A stretch of DNA of 64,000 nucleotides from Coriolopsis trogii. Lineage: Eukaryota; Basidiomycota; Agaricomycetes; Polyporales; Polyporaceae. The notes beneath the pieces were generated by a model. That model worked only from the letters and a program-made list of their open reading frames with translations, was not told where the DNA came from and did no database searches. The stretch is taken from positions 806,001 through 870,000 of the forward strand of contig JAHYIO010000033.1 of the NCBI GenBank assembly GCA_020543525.1, read 5' to 3'. The translations under genes were made by a program, and so were the position numbers. Shown piece after piece: positions 36,479 to 48,517 of the stretch. The stretch's first letter is position 1. Each line of letters starts with the position of its first letter.

Positions 36479-38935
36479 CAGAGGGAGCGGCGACACACAC
36501 CCGCCTTCCTACGGCGTCGTCCGACGTTCAACGTTTCTCGCGCAGGCGTGTGTCTTGGGGTGCATTGGGAACGGGGCGTGGAAGGAGCGACGGTCCAAAT
36601 GCTGCATTCGCATGCGCCCTTGGCGACGCCTACTATACAAGGTACATTGTACACGGTCTCTCGTCCGCGAGCGTGCACGCGTTGCCGCCGCCGCTTCCTC
36701 TCCACAGGCGCGTCCCCACTTCCCATGCACCCAGGAGGTCCATAGCGGGCAGCCTATGGGGCGCGGGCACGCAGCGCGACGGGGCTATAATGGGCGTCGC
36801 GACCTCGACCGCGTGCGAAGGGGCGTCAAGTGCAGAGTCCCGAGTCCTGGGCTGACGTCGCGCGGGGATAGGTGCGTAAGTCGACGTCGAGGGCAGTGGG
36901 GCCTCTGTCGTTTAAGCTGTCGCTGGGGAAGATTTTTGAGTTTGTGATAGAGATTAGCCTGAGCGAGCGAGCGAGTGGGCTGAGGTGCGTCACGCGTGCA
37001 GCTGGTCGAGTCGGGACTGGCGCTGGGATGATGGAAAATGTTTGCCAGCAGCTGCTCGCGCGGGTTGCGGAAGTTGGTGCGTGGGTACACCTGTCAAATT
37101 TCCCGTCTTCCAGCGAGTCGCGCCATCCTTCCTGCGTTCTAATTGCGGTTCTAATGCAACGCAACACCCCGAGTGCGTCAGTGCGAACCCCGTCTTCTGC
37201 CTCTCGCGCTGGTGTGGGATGAACAGGGAGGGGCGAGGGCGAGAGGGATGTGAAGGTTCGCGGACGAAGGTGTGACGGGGTAGTGCATAATGGAATGGCG
37301 ATGCAGCAAGATGGGTGTTGATTGCCTGTCCTAAGCACACCAGCGAGGGAAAATGAAGAGCGGCGGCTTCTGGCACGCTCCACCGCAGAGCTCAGAAGAC
37401 GCGGCCGACCGAGGTTCTAATGCACCGATGAGGTCAACGCTCAGAGGCGCTCGCCACTAACTCGTCGACGGAAGGCTCTCGCAGCGAGCGTATACAGCAC
37501 CTACCAGTCGGCGGTGGTGCGCGAGAGAGTGCGCGGAGCCTGCAGGAAACGCGACGGAACGAATCACGCAGAGGATCCGGCACGAGCGCGTCGATGTCAG
37601 TCTTCTCTCTGTCACGGGTCGTCGGCCTGCCGTGCGTCACGAGCATCGTTTGGGCGATGCCCCAAGTCAGCCGTCCACGATCCATGACTCGCTCCGTGCA
37701 CGAGCGGGGGCATCGAAGCACTGATTGTGATCAGCCTGAGCCAGCAGCTGGGCGGGGGTGTGCACGTTCCTGCTGGCGACCACTGGGGACGTGCCGGCAG
37801 ATCTGCGGCACGCTGCTTCCAGCTGCACGCTGCATGGTGCATCGAGTGCTTGTCCGAGCGAAGCACCACCGCAGCCACGACGGGCGATAGCCGTGGGCGA
37901 TGGGAAGCCTCCCTCCTTCTGGCCTCCTCCTGGCTAATCCGGAACGTGCGAGCTGCCCGTGCGGATCGATAGCCGTCCACGCTCCGTCCAATGTCTCCCT
38001 CTCCTCGACCCTGTTCGCTCATGCGGGGATCTCCATCTCGGACTTGGCTCGGTAGGATCCCCTCCACCTTCCTTGCTCCTTCTTCCCGCCCTGCCAGCAC
38101 ATGCAGTACGTACAAGCCTGAGCTGCCTGAGCTACACGCGAAGCTCAAGCACCTTCTGCCATGGCTTTTCTCGTTCTCCCCTGCACCAGCCAGAGCTTGA
38201 CGCATGCGCATGCCCGCCGTGCCGCGCCCGGGATCGTTATCGCGAAGGAAGGATCCAACACGACACCTCGAATGGGAGCGGAGGAGGAGAGGAGAAAAGT
38301 AAAGACACGCACGAGCCCGTCGATTACGCCTATCCAGATGAAGGAGAAGCCGTGTGATCGCTGGGCGTACGGCCTGCCATTGCGGGGTACGCCGCCTGAT
38401 TGCCACAGAATGCAATGCTCTCCCCTCCCGATGCCGTTATGCTACGTACCACGTCCCTTTCCCGGACACGACCCCCACCAGCACCAGCGGTCTGAGAGTG
38501 AACGCGGACACCAGCTGCGGGCCACCCGACTAACTGACATGCGCCTAAAGTAAAGTCCGAAAGTCCGCCTGCAAGATCAGCCCTCGCGCAACCGGTGTAC
38601 CCCATCATGATCCTCCCAGTGCTACCGCACCGTACACGTACAGACCCGTCGACCTTGTCTTCGAACGTGCGCGCATCGATGTTCCTGCGTGCAGCTTCAC
38701 GTACAAACCACGACTCGCGAGCCATGGAAAAGAGACACCCGGCCGGAAATAGCGGCTGGGTGAGAACTTCGCGCCTTCAGGCCCTCGCCCGAGCGAGCAG
38801 TGCCTGTCAGGAATCCCGATCAGCATTCAGCCCTTCAATGTCTAGGAGCGATCCTAACCGCAGGACAGACACTCGCGAGAACGCTCGGCGAATGCGCGCA
38901 CGACAACAGGGCAGATCCTCGGCGCAGCCCCAGGC

Positions 38936-39022
38936 CGTGCGTGCACGACCGCACGCGCACACACACGCACGTACGCGTTACATGCAGTACGCATCGAGCG
39001 TGTGCACGTGCAGTGCACGTAC
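38936..39022. repeat. Alternating purine-pyrimidine (CG/CA/TG) tract
   Basis: Long run of CGTGCGTGCACG, CGCACGCGCACACACACGCACGTACGCG and GTGTGCACGTGCAGTGCACGT-like steps. Such tracts can adopt Z-DNA or cruciform structures. It lies immediately before the hexamer array. Confidence 0.6.
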
Positions 39023-39041
39023 CTCTCATTCTCAGACCCCA

Positions 39042-39042
<1 letters not shown>

Positions 39043-39109
<67 letters not shown>

Positions 39110-39110
39110 A
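39043..39110. repeat. (CACCGA)n hexamer array
   Basis: Just over 11 perfect hexamers, followed by degenerate CAACCGA units to about 39128. The repeat keeps all six frames open, which creates long spurious ORFs. Confidence 0.95.
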
Positions 39111-39647
39111 ACCGACAACCGACAACTGACAGTGACAACATCCTGCCCTCCAAGGCAACGCCCCCGATGTCCATCCGCCGACGACTCGGCGGGACTCTGT
39201 GTCCCATCCCACAGACACATTGAACCGCATCATGCGCGTAACAACCGTCCGCGCACCGTCCCTCCGGGACGTACCCAGGCTGGACAGCGCCTGAGATCCT
39301 TCAGGACACCCAGGCCCGCGCGAGCGGTCCCCGCCATCCACGTCCACAGCTACCACACACTATTAGCCACCACACACCAAACACCACTCACCGGGGACAG
39401 AGAATCAGCCAGGCACAGCACGCGCGCGCGAGCGTCGTCGCCCAGACTCGCCGCTCGTGCGTATACATACATACCTCGGTTTCGGCTATTTCTGGTAACG
39501 TTGGCGCCCACGCCCGCGTCCCAAGTATGGGACTGCAGCCTTGACCGCCGCTGCCAGTAGTGTGAGAGCGCGCGTCGCGCGTGTGGCCCTGTGCGAGCGC
39601 TCCGTGCGCGTGAGCGGGGTATCGAGGATCAGACTCTGACCAGCCCG

Positions 39648-39666
39648 GAGAGAGAGAGAGAGAGAG
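39648..39666. repeat. (GA)n dinucleotide repeat
   Basis: About nine GA repeats are read directly. Confidence 0.9.
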
Positions 39667-41769
39667 CGGGTGGGCGGGTGGGGGGCTGATAGCAGCCAGC
39701 AGCTAGCAGCGCACGGACGTACATAACGTGAGATCGGCGAGGTCGCGAACCCTCCCGCATCTCTTGTGTGCAGGACGTGCAGGAGAGTGCGCACGGACTG
39801 AGACCCCACCAAGTACACAACGCCGTTGCTGCGCGTCACTCGACATACGCCGGGATTCGCAGGGTGTTGGGGGGCGAGGTTTTGCGAATTCAACATTCAC
39901 CGTCGGCCCAGTCACGGTAGTGGGATATGAAACATGATGCATGATGGACGTGCCGGTCCCGAACTCGAACTCGAACGTGAACGTGAACCTCTCGTCCCAG
40001 CCCCACCCTGTCAAGAAACGACCCGGGCGCGGTTCGTCAAGGGAGACAGGCCAGACAGAATCAAGCGCGACGAGGACCGCGACATATCAGACTACAGCCG
40101 GTGTGACATCTGCCAGTACCGGAGTGGACCTCGTGCCGGAGCTCGAAATCTTGCAACGCTCGACATGGACTGACTGGCTTGCGAACCAAGCGGAATGGAA
40201 ACGAGGCTGGCCCAGGGGCGGAGATGGGACCATCACGAGAAGCTGAACGTGGCGGGGGCGTCGCTGAGCGGAGAGGGGCTCTGAGAACCGGGCAGGCCGG
40301 ATCCGGGAGCGGTGCGCCTGGGATCGGTGCCAGTGGCGGGTGGGGACGGGCCTGGAAGCTGGAAGCTGGAAGGCTGAAGGATGGAACGTTCACCTTCAAT
40401 GCACTGTCCTACACACGGACGTTGGCACCAGCACCAGCACTAGTGGGAATAAGACGCAAGGGACGCGCGCGCCGTACGACCGATGGTTGACACCGGGCGA
40501 GCGAAGCGTCGAACACCGCTGGTGTGTCGCGCTTCCCCCGGGGGACTGGAGGGGAGGGGAGAGAGAGGCGCGGATACAGAATCCGGATGCGGGTGCGGAG
40601 GTGCAGTGTATGGCAGAGGGGATTTGCGCGAGCCGTACGGCGGGAACCTCCCTGACAAGCACGTGCACCTTCGCAGGTCCCGAGCTCGTCGTGGGCGTGC
40701 ACACACGTCCAGTCGTCTCTTCATGTCCTCGCAGGGAAGCCAGCGGTGGTAAGCAGCTTGAGAAGTCGGCCACACCCGAGACCGAGCCCGACGCCTGCAT
40801 CCCCGTCCCTTGGGCGACTCGCGCGTGAGCTCGCTCAGGCCGGCCTGGGATTCAACGGCGCCAACGCGCGCGCGCAAAACCGCCGGGCAGGGAACGCTCC
40901 GCGCCCGCCCCCCAGCGCGAACTCCAACCTAGATGGGGAACGAATCGAGCGCCTGGCTTGCAGAGCGTCCGACGCACTGGCCGTAGAGCGATCGCAAGTA
41001 GGCATCCCCCAGCCTCAGGGACGGTGGCACGAGAGCCACAAGTGCCGCAGGTTCCACCCGACCTCTTAGAGAGAGTCCCGCCGACGGGTGCTGTGTGCGT
41101 ATCCGCCAGTGCATGCGCTCCTCGAGTCCCGGAATCCAACTCGAAGCTGCGTGCTCTCCCAGACACCCACGCCTCTCAGAGGCTCTGCGTGGTGGATGCA
41201 GTTTGTCGCCGGCTGTAGCGCCTCTCGACGGGGCCTGGGACCTGAGCCCGAGCGACGCGAAGGTGCCAACTGTACCGGTGCGGTCAGCATCCCTTCCCAT
41301 CGTTGCCGCCCTCGCAGACGGTCGGTCCCTACGCTCGTCCGTGTCGTCACCCAGCGTCGCTTCGTCGGAGCACGGACGACGGGGCACGGAGCACGGACGC
41401 GCCTGCGGACTGTGCACCAGTCTGACGACGTGCACGATCACGACGAGGTTCGTTGCACTGAGCTCCGAACGACGGAGGCTCTGCTCTCTGCATTCTGTGT
41501 TCAAGAAGACGATACCAAGGTACTCACGCGTACAGCCCCGCATCCGGAAATGATCCCTTCTCTCGACGACTGGCAGGGATCCGTATGGTGAACACGCCGG
41601 TCGGTACGAAGGCGTTGCACGTCAGATTAGGATTTGAGCCCTTCTCTCATGTCCTAGGTCCTTGTCCATCTGCGACTGACCGTTGACGCGTTGACGGTTG
41701 ACGTCCATCGTGGACACGGGTCAGAGGTCCCATCGACGAGACGCGAGACGCTGTGCAGCGTGGGTGCAG

Positions 41770-41809
41770 CCGTGAGCCGTGAGCCATGAGCCGTGAGCCG
41801 TGAGCCGTA
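41770..41809. repeat. (CCGTGAG)n heptamer tandem repeat
   Basis: Five full CCGTGAG-type units (one as CCATGAG) and a partial sixth. Confidence 0.9.
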
Positions 41810-41839
41810 AGTGCTCAGATCTCAGACGCCCAGTGGCAC

Positions 41840-41861
41840 TGGATGTGGATGTGGATGTGGA
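41840..41861. repeat. (TGGATG)n hexamer repeat
   Basis: Three to four TGGATG units are read directly, 30 bp after the CCGTGAG array. Confidence 0.85.
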
Positions 41862-43966
41862 CGCGCCCTGACCTCCATATGTGTTCCCCCACGTGCGCGT
41901 GCCTATCCAACCTGATTTCACCAAACAGCGGCCGCTGCCAGAGCCCGCAAAACACGAGCCCATCAACCCGCCCCAACGCCGCGTCCGCGTCGACCCTGTG
42001 TGGCACGTCCGAGGTGCGACAGCGAAGACCGAACCTGTCGGACGCTCGCACAGAACGCAGAATTGTATTGGGGGCCCTGGACACAGAGGGCAATCCCGCC
42101 GGGAACGCGAAGGCCCTGAGAGGGTGTGCCCGAGAACTAGAGCAGCGGCACGATGCGGACGCGGAGTCCGACTCGACTGTCGCGCTCGCTCGAATTTCGA
42201 AGTTGCAGGGGCGCACGCCGCAGAGACAGCGCTGTCGTCCGCTCCATGTCTTGCACGTCTCCTGAATCCAAGCCTGCTTCCTCCGACCCCGAGCGTTGCA
42301 ACTCTGCCCTGAAGGCTGAGGCCCATCCCGGGAGAGTAGGGCTGGTCGGTCTTCGGCTTCGCATCTGCCAGGAGCCGCAGGCCCAGGACACCCACGCAGC
42401 CCAGGAGACCCCAGACTGGTGAGCTTGAGAGAGGGGACGGAGCCGCCGAGGCAGCCCAGAAGTCCTTGGCCCGCCGACATCCATGCTAAGCTGACCGCTG
42501 GCCGGAAGCACTCAGGACTGAAAGCCTCAAGTCCTCAGAACACTGACCGCCGAATGCGCGAGGGCGCGGCACCCATGGGGAGCCAGCGCGGACCTCAAAG
42601 CTTCAGACCCAAGGCCCTTGGCAACGTTAACGCGTTCCCAGTCGCCCCCGTCGTACAGCCGGCCATTCAGTGATCAGTCCCCAGTGACCACCCCGACCCA
42701 GTGTTCCAAGTGTCCGTCTTGGTCCAGGAGGGAAGCATCGCTGGGCAGATGTTCACATGAGCACGAGCTCGCGACTTGGAAATTGAAAGGAATGCATCTT
42801 CCAGGGCCCAAGCATGGGCCTTCCGGGGCACTAGAGGGGTGATGGCTGCGATGTGGGGATGCGTGTGTGTCACCGTTCAGTCACCATGCCACGTTACCGC
42901 GCGCAACACGCTGAGGGACCTCTGGCAGGGATCATCAGCGTGTGAGAGACGTGGCGCGACGGTCGCGCGGAGATGTCGGGATGTGCGAGAACAGAGCAAA
43001 GCGGGATGACAATCGAGAAAATCGCAGGCAGGAGACAGGATGAGCGCATGAGACCGAAGGCAGACAAGCGAGAGTGCGCGTAACGTGCCTCCAGCTCGCG
43101 CCCGGCGCCAACCACCGCGCGACGCGTACGGACCCCACGAGCTCACATGGAAAGCCGTCCATGCACTCCCTCCCATCACCTGCTTACAGCTGGCGAGTAA
43201 AGCCAGCGAGAATATCACGCGTGCAGCCCCGTAGCCGCATTACCGTACAACCGCACAAACGAGCATATGCCACATAGCACATGGAAGCACGCAGCAAAAG
43301 TTTCCAAACGCGAGCACTTCGCGAGAGTAACCGTGTATAGCGGAGACTAAGGTACAATGCCTGTGCGGCACTACTAGATACACGGGGGGTGAGGGGTGTC
43401 GCTGTCGACAGGGGACACAAGTACGGGATAAGGCTATATATACGCCGCGGCATGCGGCAGGCAATGAGGGATAACGTAGGGTACCGTATGCGTACGGGCT
43501 CGAACTGGCACTAACACTACTATACGCGCGTAAAGTAAGATTATGCGGGAATATGCATACGTTACTCCGGACATGGAGTGGGAAACACTGCTTGCAAGAA
43601 TGGCGCGACTCGACCTCTATGCGTCGGCGGATGGCCACAAGATGTGAGGAAGCGAGAGAAGGCAGCCGGGGGCGCGGTGGACAGGAGGCAAGGATGAGCG
43701 AAATGGAGCGAAATAGAACACGCCAGGGAGGCTGCAGAGTGAAGGGTGCAGGATAATAAAAAATGCGGAGATAGGGCATGCGATGCGTGTAGGGTATGGT
43801 ATGGATGTATGCGATGAAGACGTCAGCGGATATGCGATCGACAAAGGGAATTGGCAGGGAAGAGCGAAGCGGAGGCGGTCATGCAGCGGGCGTGAGAGGG
43901 AACTGTGCGGAACAAAGGTGGTGCGAGACAGGACGGGAGGGGCGTGTGTTGATTGCGTCGGGGCTG

Positions 43967-44802
43967 TTATGTTTCGAAGCCTTCGAACCCGTACTCGACC
44001 GCCTCTCGGCAGGCGTCGTTCGGGCTCGACTCTTTTCCGTGCTGGCGGAGGCTTTGGAGCGTGGAGAAACACGCGTCGCATGCTGAGCACGAGTGTGCGC
44101 TAAGCCGCCGCTGCTGGAACGAGCGCGAGCGTTCGCGCGAGGGAGAAAGGGAGCGCGACCGCTTGGAGGACTGCGACGACTGCGGGGAGCGGCGAGGATC
44201 ATTAACGCGTGCGTTTGGCGATCGGACCACCACCAGATACTCACTGTGTCGTCGTCAGAACTCAGGTCTACGTCTTCGTCGTCCGCTTTCCGCTTGAGCG
44301 ACGGCGCGGGAGAGGATGAGACAGGAGACGAGGGTGGCGCTGGGGATGACAATCACGATGAGGGACGGGGCGAGGGCACGCCACCGAGGACGAGAGACTG
44401 ACCTGGAAGCATCTCCACGTCCGGAGCCTGCGCCTTTGCGAACCCGTCCCTCCATGCGAGGACCCGGTTGAGGCGGATTTTGTACGTGTCGTCATATGTG
44501 GGTGCCCGGTTCGAGTCCGAGTCCTCTTCGGAGGAGCAGTATGAGGAACAAACGGACTCGTCTTCCTCCGAGTCGTCGTCGCTGGACTCGCAGGAGGAGG
44601 AGGCGAAGGAGGACGAGTAGATGGTGGACGTGTACGGGTGCGAGCGCGGGGGCGGAGGCGGGACCTCGATGAGTTGGATGACCTCGACCGTTGGCTGCTG
44701 GTGGAGGTAGAGGTGGCTAGGCTGGGGGTGTGCGTCCTTGGAGATGAAGGACGAGGGCTGTGCGGTGTATGCGGCGAGGGAGACGGGGGACTGGACGAGC
44801 AT
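43967..44802 (-). CDS. C2HC-type zinc-finger protein
   Basis: Probable nuclear protein of 235 aa in three exons: 44403-44802, 44245-44339 and 43967-44179. Phases agree and introns are short. The N-terminal part contains a Pro run, an acidic Ser/Glu/Asp stretch (ESSDDDSEEDESVCSS) and the block YKIRLNRVLAWRDGF. A bipartite-looking basic/acidic stretch (KRKADDEDVDLSSDD) follows. The C-terminus carries one finger: C-x2-C-x3-F-x5-L-x2-H, then a Cys nine residues later instead of a close His, ending EAVEYGFEGFET. The RS-type stretch before the finger (SKRSRSLSPSRERSRS) may be phosphorylated. The ATG at 44802 is chosen although the frame stays open upstream. Likely DNA- or protein-binding. Function not known. 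Confidence 0.7.
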
Positions 44803-45440
44803 GGCTGGGCGAGTGGCACAGAGAGAGTGCGTCGGGCGGGAGAGGGGGCGGTGAGGACAGCGGCGGGGGAGGGTGGCTGGGCATTTTATGAGAGTGAGCG
44901 GAGGGAAAGTCTCAGGACTGGCCGCTTTGGGGCCTTCTCGAAGCGGCAGCAGCCCCCAGACGCCCGCTCCCACATCCGGAAGGATTCCAATCAAGATATC
45001 GTCCAATCTCAGATCCTCTCCCACACCGTATTTTCGACTCCGGGCGTCTCCCCCACCGCCCGAAGCTCGCATTCTTCTCATCGGCGTAAACGCGGAGCAG
45101 CCTTGGCCAAAGCCCATCCTTTCCCACCTCCCCCTTCCATCTTTTCCTCATCTCCGACACCAAACCGGCCTTCGCACACCCACAAGCACGCTCATCACAT
45201 GATGCACTTCGACATCCTGCACTCGACGCATCATCCATACCCACACCATGCACAATGACCACAACATGACGCGTCACTGTACCACACACCCCCTCCTCCC
45301 GTACAGTAAACTATCACCTCGCCGCTCCCCTGCGCACTGTTCACGAACCCCCACCACCGCGCGACCACCGCCGCGCTCGCCCCCTCGCACGCCATTTGCC
45401 AATATAGTCATCTTCGGCAGTCCACCCCTGTCGTGAGACC
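44803..45440. other. Intergenic, MKT1 3' flank and zinc-finger promoter
   Basis: No gene is supported. The frame upstream of 44802 is open to 45117 but its codons look non-coding and no better ATG is seen. Confidence 0.4.
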
Positions 45441-48400
45441 TCACGGCCTCATGGGCGCCAGCCATGCCTCCGCCGCTTCAAATTGGTCGATCAGCTCACG
45501 CAGGACAGCGCCCTCCGAGTGCAACTGCCTCATGGCCGTCAGCGTCTGCCGCCGTGCACACACCACCGGACGGACGCGAACGCCAAAATTTTCACCAAAG
45601 GCGCGGACGCGCGAATGAACCGAGTGGCACACACAGAGGGACGCATACGCAGAGAAGACACCGGCGGTCAGCACACCGTCGCACGTCAGCGAGAGAGAAC
45701 GCAAGACGGCACTCACCACGTCCCAGAACCGGAACCCGCGCTCGACCTCCGCCTTGGGGTACTTCACGCCTTGGAACGTCTCTTCGCAGATGTCCAGCGC
45801 CATCTGCTTCGCTTCCCGCACGCCTTCCGCGTTCGGATCCCGCACCCGCTGCCGGCCGTTGATGTGCGTGAGCGCATCGAGGTAGACCTTCGCGAGCACC
45901 CCAAAGCCCGTGTTGACCTCGGACTGGAACGGCAGCGACAGGTTCACGTCCAGCAGGTCGTCCCGCGCCCGCCGTGCGTCATGCCGCAGAAGCATGTTCA
46001 GTGAGGTCACCTCCAGCAGCGTCCTCAGTGCCCGTGTGAGCGAACGGACGAATGAGTTGAACACGAGCAGCTCTCGTGATAAAGGCGCGGACCACGGTTG
46101 CGACTTATCGACGGCAATGATCGGATGCGGATACGGGTGATCATGCCAGCCACGGGATCAGCCACGGCCGGAACGGAAACACAAGCGGGGGGCATGGTCA
46201 GCGAGCTGTGCGCGCCACCCATGATTGCAGGGCCTGAATCCAATGCTCACCTTGCAGTTCAGTGGGAGTATGCTCAGCACGCGCATCACCAGCAGCATAC
46301 ACGACTTCTCGTCATCTGTCATACGCAAAGCCGAATCCAAAATCAGCAGTGCCCTCTTGCGATGGTCGCCAAGATCCGTGAGAAAACGCGCAGTACGCAC
46401 CGGTACCGAAACTAGGCCCTCCACTGAACGCGCGCCCAGACCACAGATGGCCATGCACCACGCCTGCTCTGACAAGCTCCAGGAACAAGTACAGCGAGTC
46501 TTGGAACTTGTCGTTCACACGCGCAGGTCGGAGTGCGGTGTACATTGCTCGCGCCAAGGGCGAGTGAGTGTGCGTGTTCAGGAGGAACCTATCAAACGCG
46601 ACTTCCCGTTAGCTTGCTCCTGATATCCGCCCGTGCCTGTGTACCGCTCTCTCCTGAATGAAAAGTGGTGGCGACATACCCCCGCAGCTCCAAGAAACGC
46701 CATATCACGTTGGCTACGATTTCATCCTTTTTCTCAAGGACACCTGCGCCTTGGGCCGGCTTGATCTTGGTCCGCGCAGCGAGCTTCTCTGACGCAGTCG
46801 CACCCAGACACAGGGAAAAGTCGATTGTAGAGGACTGCGCAAGCATTCATGCATTGCGTAGAATATAGAACCGAAGAAGTCGGACGGTGAGCTCGGATCC
46901 GCAGTGTCGCCGGAGGTCTGACAACTGTGACAAGGAGTACTCACGTTCTGCCTCCTGAGTTCCTCTTCTACGATCGCATAGGGGACGTTCCAGCCCTGGA
47001 CACGTTCGGCAAGCTGCGTCGTCTGTGGAGAGTTGTGCATGATGGACTTCTGCGGCGTGGGTTGCTCGAACCAGAAGTAGCCCGTAACCTTTCGTGACTG
47101 CCAGAAACTGTGCATGACAGTCGAAATGAGTGCCAACGCGGTCGCCCGGGGCCCTGTCTGGCCGTCTGTGATGACTTCCTTGATGAATCGCCGGTACTCC
47201 GTCGTTTCGCCGTTGTCCAGGGGTGGGTTCTCGATGACTTGGCCAGTTGTTAGCCACACGAGGGCTTGTGGTCCCATGAGACCGCGGGAGAGGTAGAAGT
47301 AGACTTCGTCCGGAAGTCGGTGCGTGAAGATCTCGTGAAGATCGGAGGGAATATCTGCAGCGGTTGGGTGGTGAGTATGGTGGTTTGGGTGACCATGCGG
47401 GGAAGGGGTTGTAATCGCGAGGGGTAGGGGAGTAACGGAGCCTTCGGAGGAGAGGATGAGGGAGTACTTGATCATGGACCGCGTGCGCGCGTAGAGTTCG
47501 GGGTACTGCATTTGTTTAACATTGGGATGGTCTGCCTGAGCGGAGACGGCAGCGTATCCAGACTTGTAGTACTTGACCATGTCAACGGTCGCCTTCAAGG
47601 CCTGGTCATGTACAGTAGGGGGGAAGGGAGGTGAATGCTCGAAGCCTAGCAAGATGCCAATGTCCAAGAACTGGTCTTCTGTCACATTCAAGTCATTCAG
47701 CACGGATCGCTTCGCTACGAACGAAAACGTCGGGTTCGCGGAGACGAGATCAATGGTCGTGATGACCTTCTCAACACCAGGGTAGAGGAGCGTATCTGAA
47801 GGTCCATATATAGCATGGATATACGACTTGGGATGACGGTGGAGGTAAATCAACTATATGCGCAAGCAAACAGGTCAGAGTCGCGTTTGAACGCGTCGCG
47901 AGAGACGCTGGACACGTCGATTGGCTGGACGGACGTACTTGTGCCCATGCAACATATGGTGCGACGATGAACTCCACATTCCGATGCTTGAAGATCCTCA
48001 GAACCATCTTCCACAAGTCCCACTGATGCAAGTTGCTCCGGCCCTCAAACAGCTTCGTTGCTGCGTCCTCCTGTCCCGATTCGTACTTGGCCCACGCTTC
48101 GCGCCTGTCCTTGCACGCTTCGTTTTGCTCATACTGCATCTGCTGCTGCTGCTTCGGGCGGCGGCTGGGGAGGAGACCAGGGAAGACAAATACAGGCTTG
48201 ATGCGGAATTTTTCGAGCGCTCGGAGGTCTGTTTCGATGCGTGTGGTGAGGGCGAGGGGGAGACCGCCAGTCGCGGCGAGGAGGGGCTCGCGAGAGGGCG
48301 GGTTGTCAATCAGGCTGGAGAGGTAGTAGGAGGCATCGATTCCGAGACGCGAATCAGAGAGGACAGAGAGAGGATATGGTTGGAGATGCTTCCGCTCAGC

Positions 48401-48517
48401 CAGGTAGTCTGTAGAGACGCAGAGAGGTCGTGAGACGTGCTGTCCGCGCTGTCTTTACACATCCGGAAGCTGAGCGAGAGACGGAGAGTGCTTACTGTCA
48501 AGGTGCTTGACCGGCAT
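45441..48517 (-). CDS. MKT1: Mkt1 post-transcriptional regulator
   Basis: Mkt1 (XPG/PIN-like fold) works with Pbp1 in yeast to control translation and stability of specific mRNAs. The eight exons are 48496-48517, 47939-48408, 46945-47853, 46645-46834, 46407-46601, 46251-46315, 45717-46103 and 45441-45545, giving 780 aa. The N-terminus reads MPVKHLDNYLAERK, followed by LGIDASYYLSSLID as in XPG-N-like domains. A QQQQ run at about residues 94-97 precedes a charged segment. The internal nuclease-like part (LDIGILLGFEHSPPFPP) is typical of Mkt1. The C-terminal domain includes LFLELVRAGVVHGHLWSG and LLVFNSFVRSLTRALRTLLEV. Intron 3 (110 nt) and the last intron (171 nt, in frame without a stop) are the least certain junctions. 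Confidence 0.92.

Larger units (their letters stand above)
30932..43966. other. 13-kb gene-poor, repeat-rich interval
   Basis: Lies between the 3' end of the TMEM170-type gene (+) and the 3' end of the zinc-finger gene (-). GC-rich random-looking frames of 100-320 codons occur in all six frames, overlap one another, and show no domain, ATG-plus-splice consistency or family signature. A 36-codon ATG ORF at 31035-31145 has natural composition but no other support. Many short tandem repeats, homopolymers and alternating purine-pyrimidine tracts are scattered through it and are listed separately. Confidence 0.6.

Noticed and set aside
35545..36745. Several overlapping 200-250-codon ORFs on both strands
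   Set aside because: Expected in GC-rich non-coding DNA. They overlap each other, cross the poly(A) tract and lack any coherent protein pattern.
39043..39110. Possible CRISPR-like or telomere-like array
   Set aside because: Pure hexamer CACCGA without spacers, in a eukaryotic context, and not the TTAGGG-type telomere repeat.
38595..39560. 321-codon plus-strand ORF with a long Thr-Pro repeat
   Set aside because: The CACCGA array keeps every frame open, and the rest of the frame is Arg/Thr/Pro-rich without domain or splice support.
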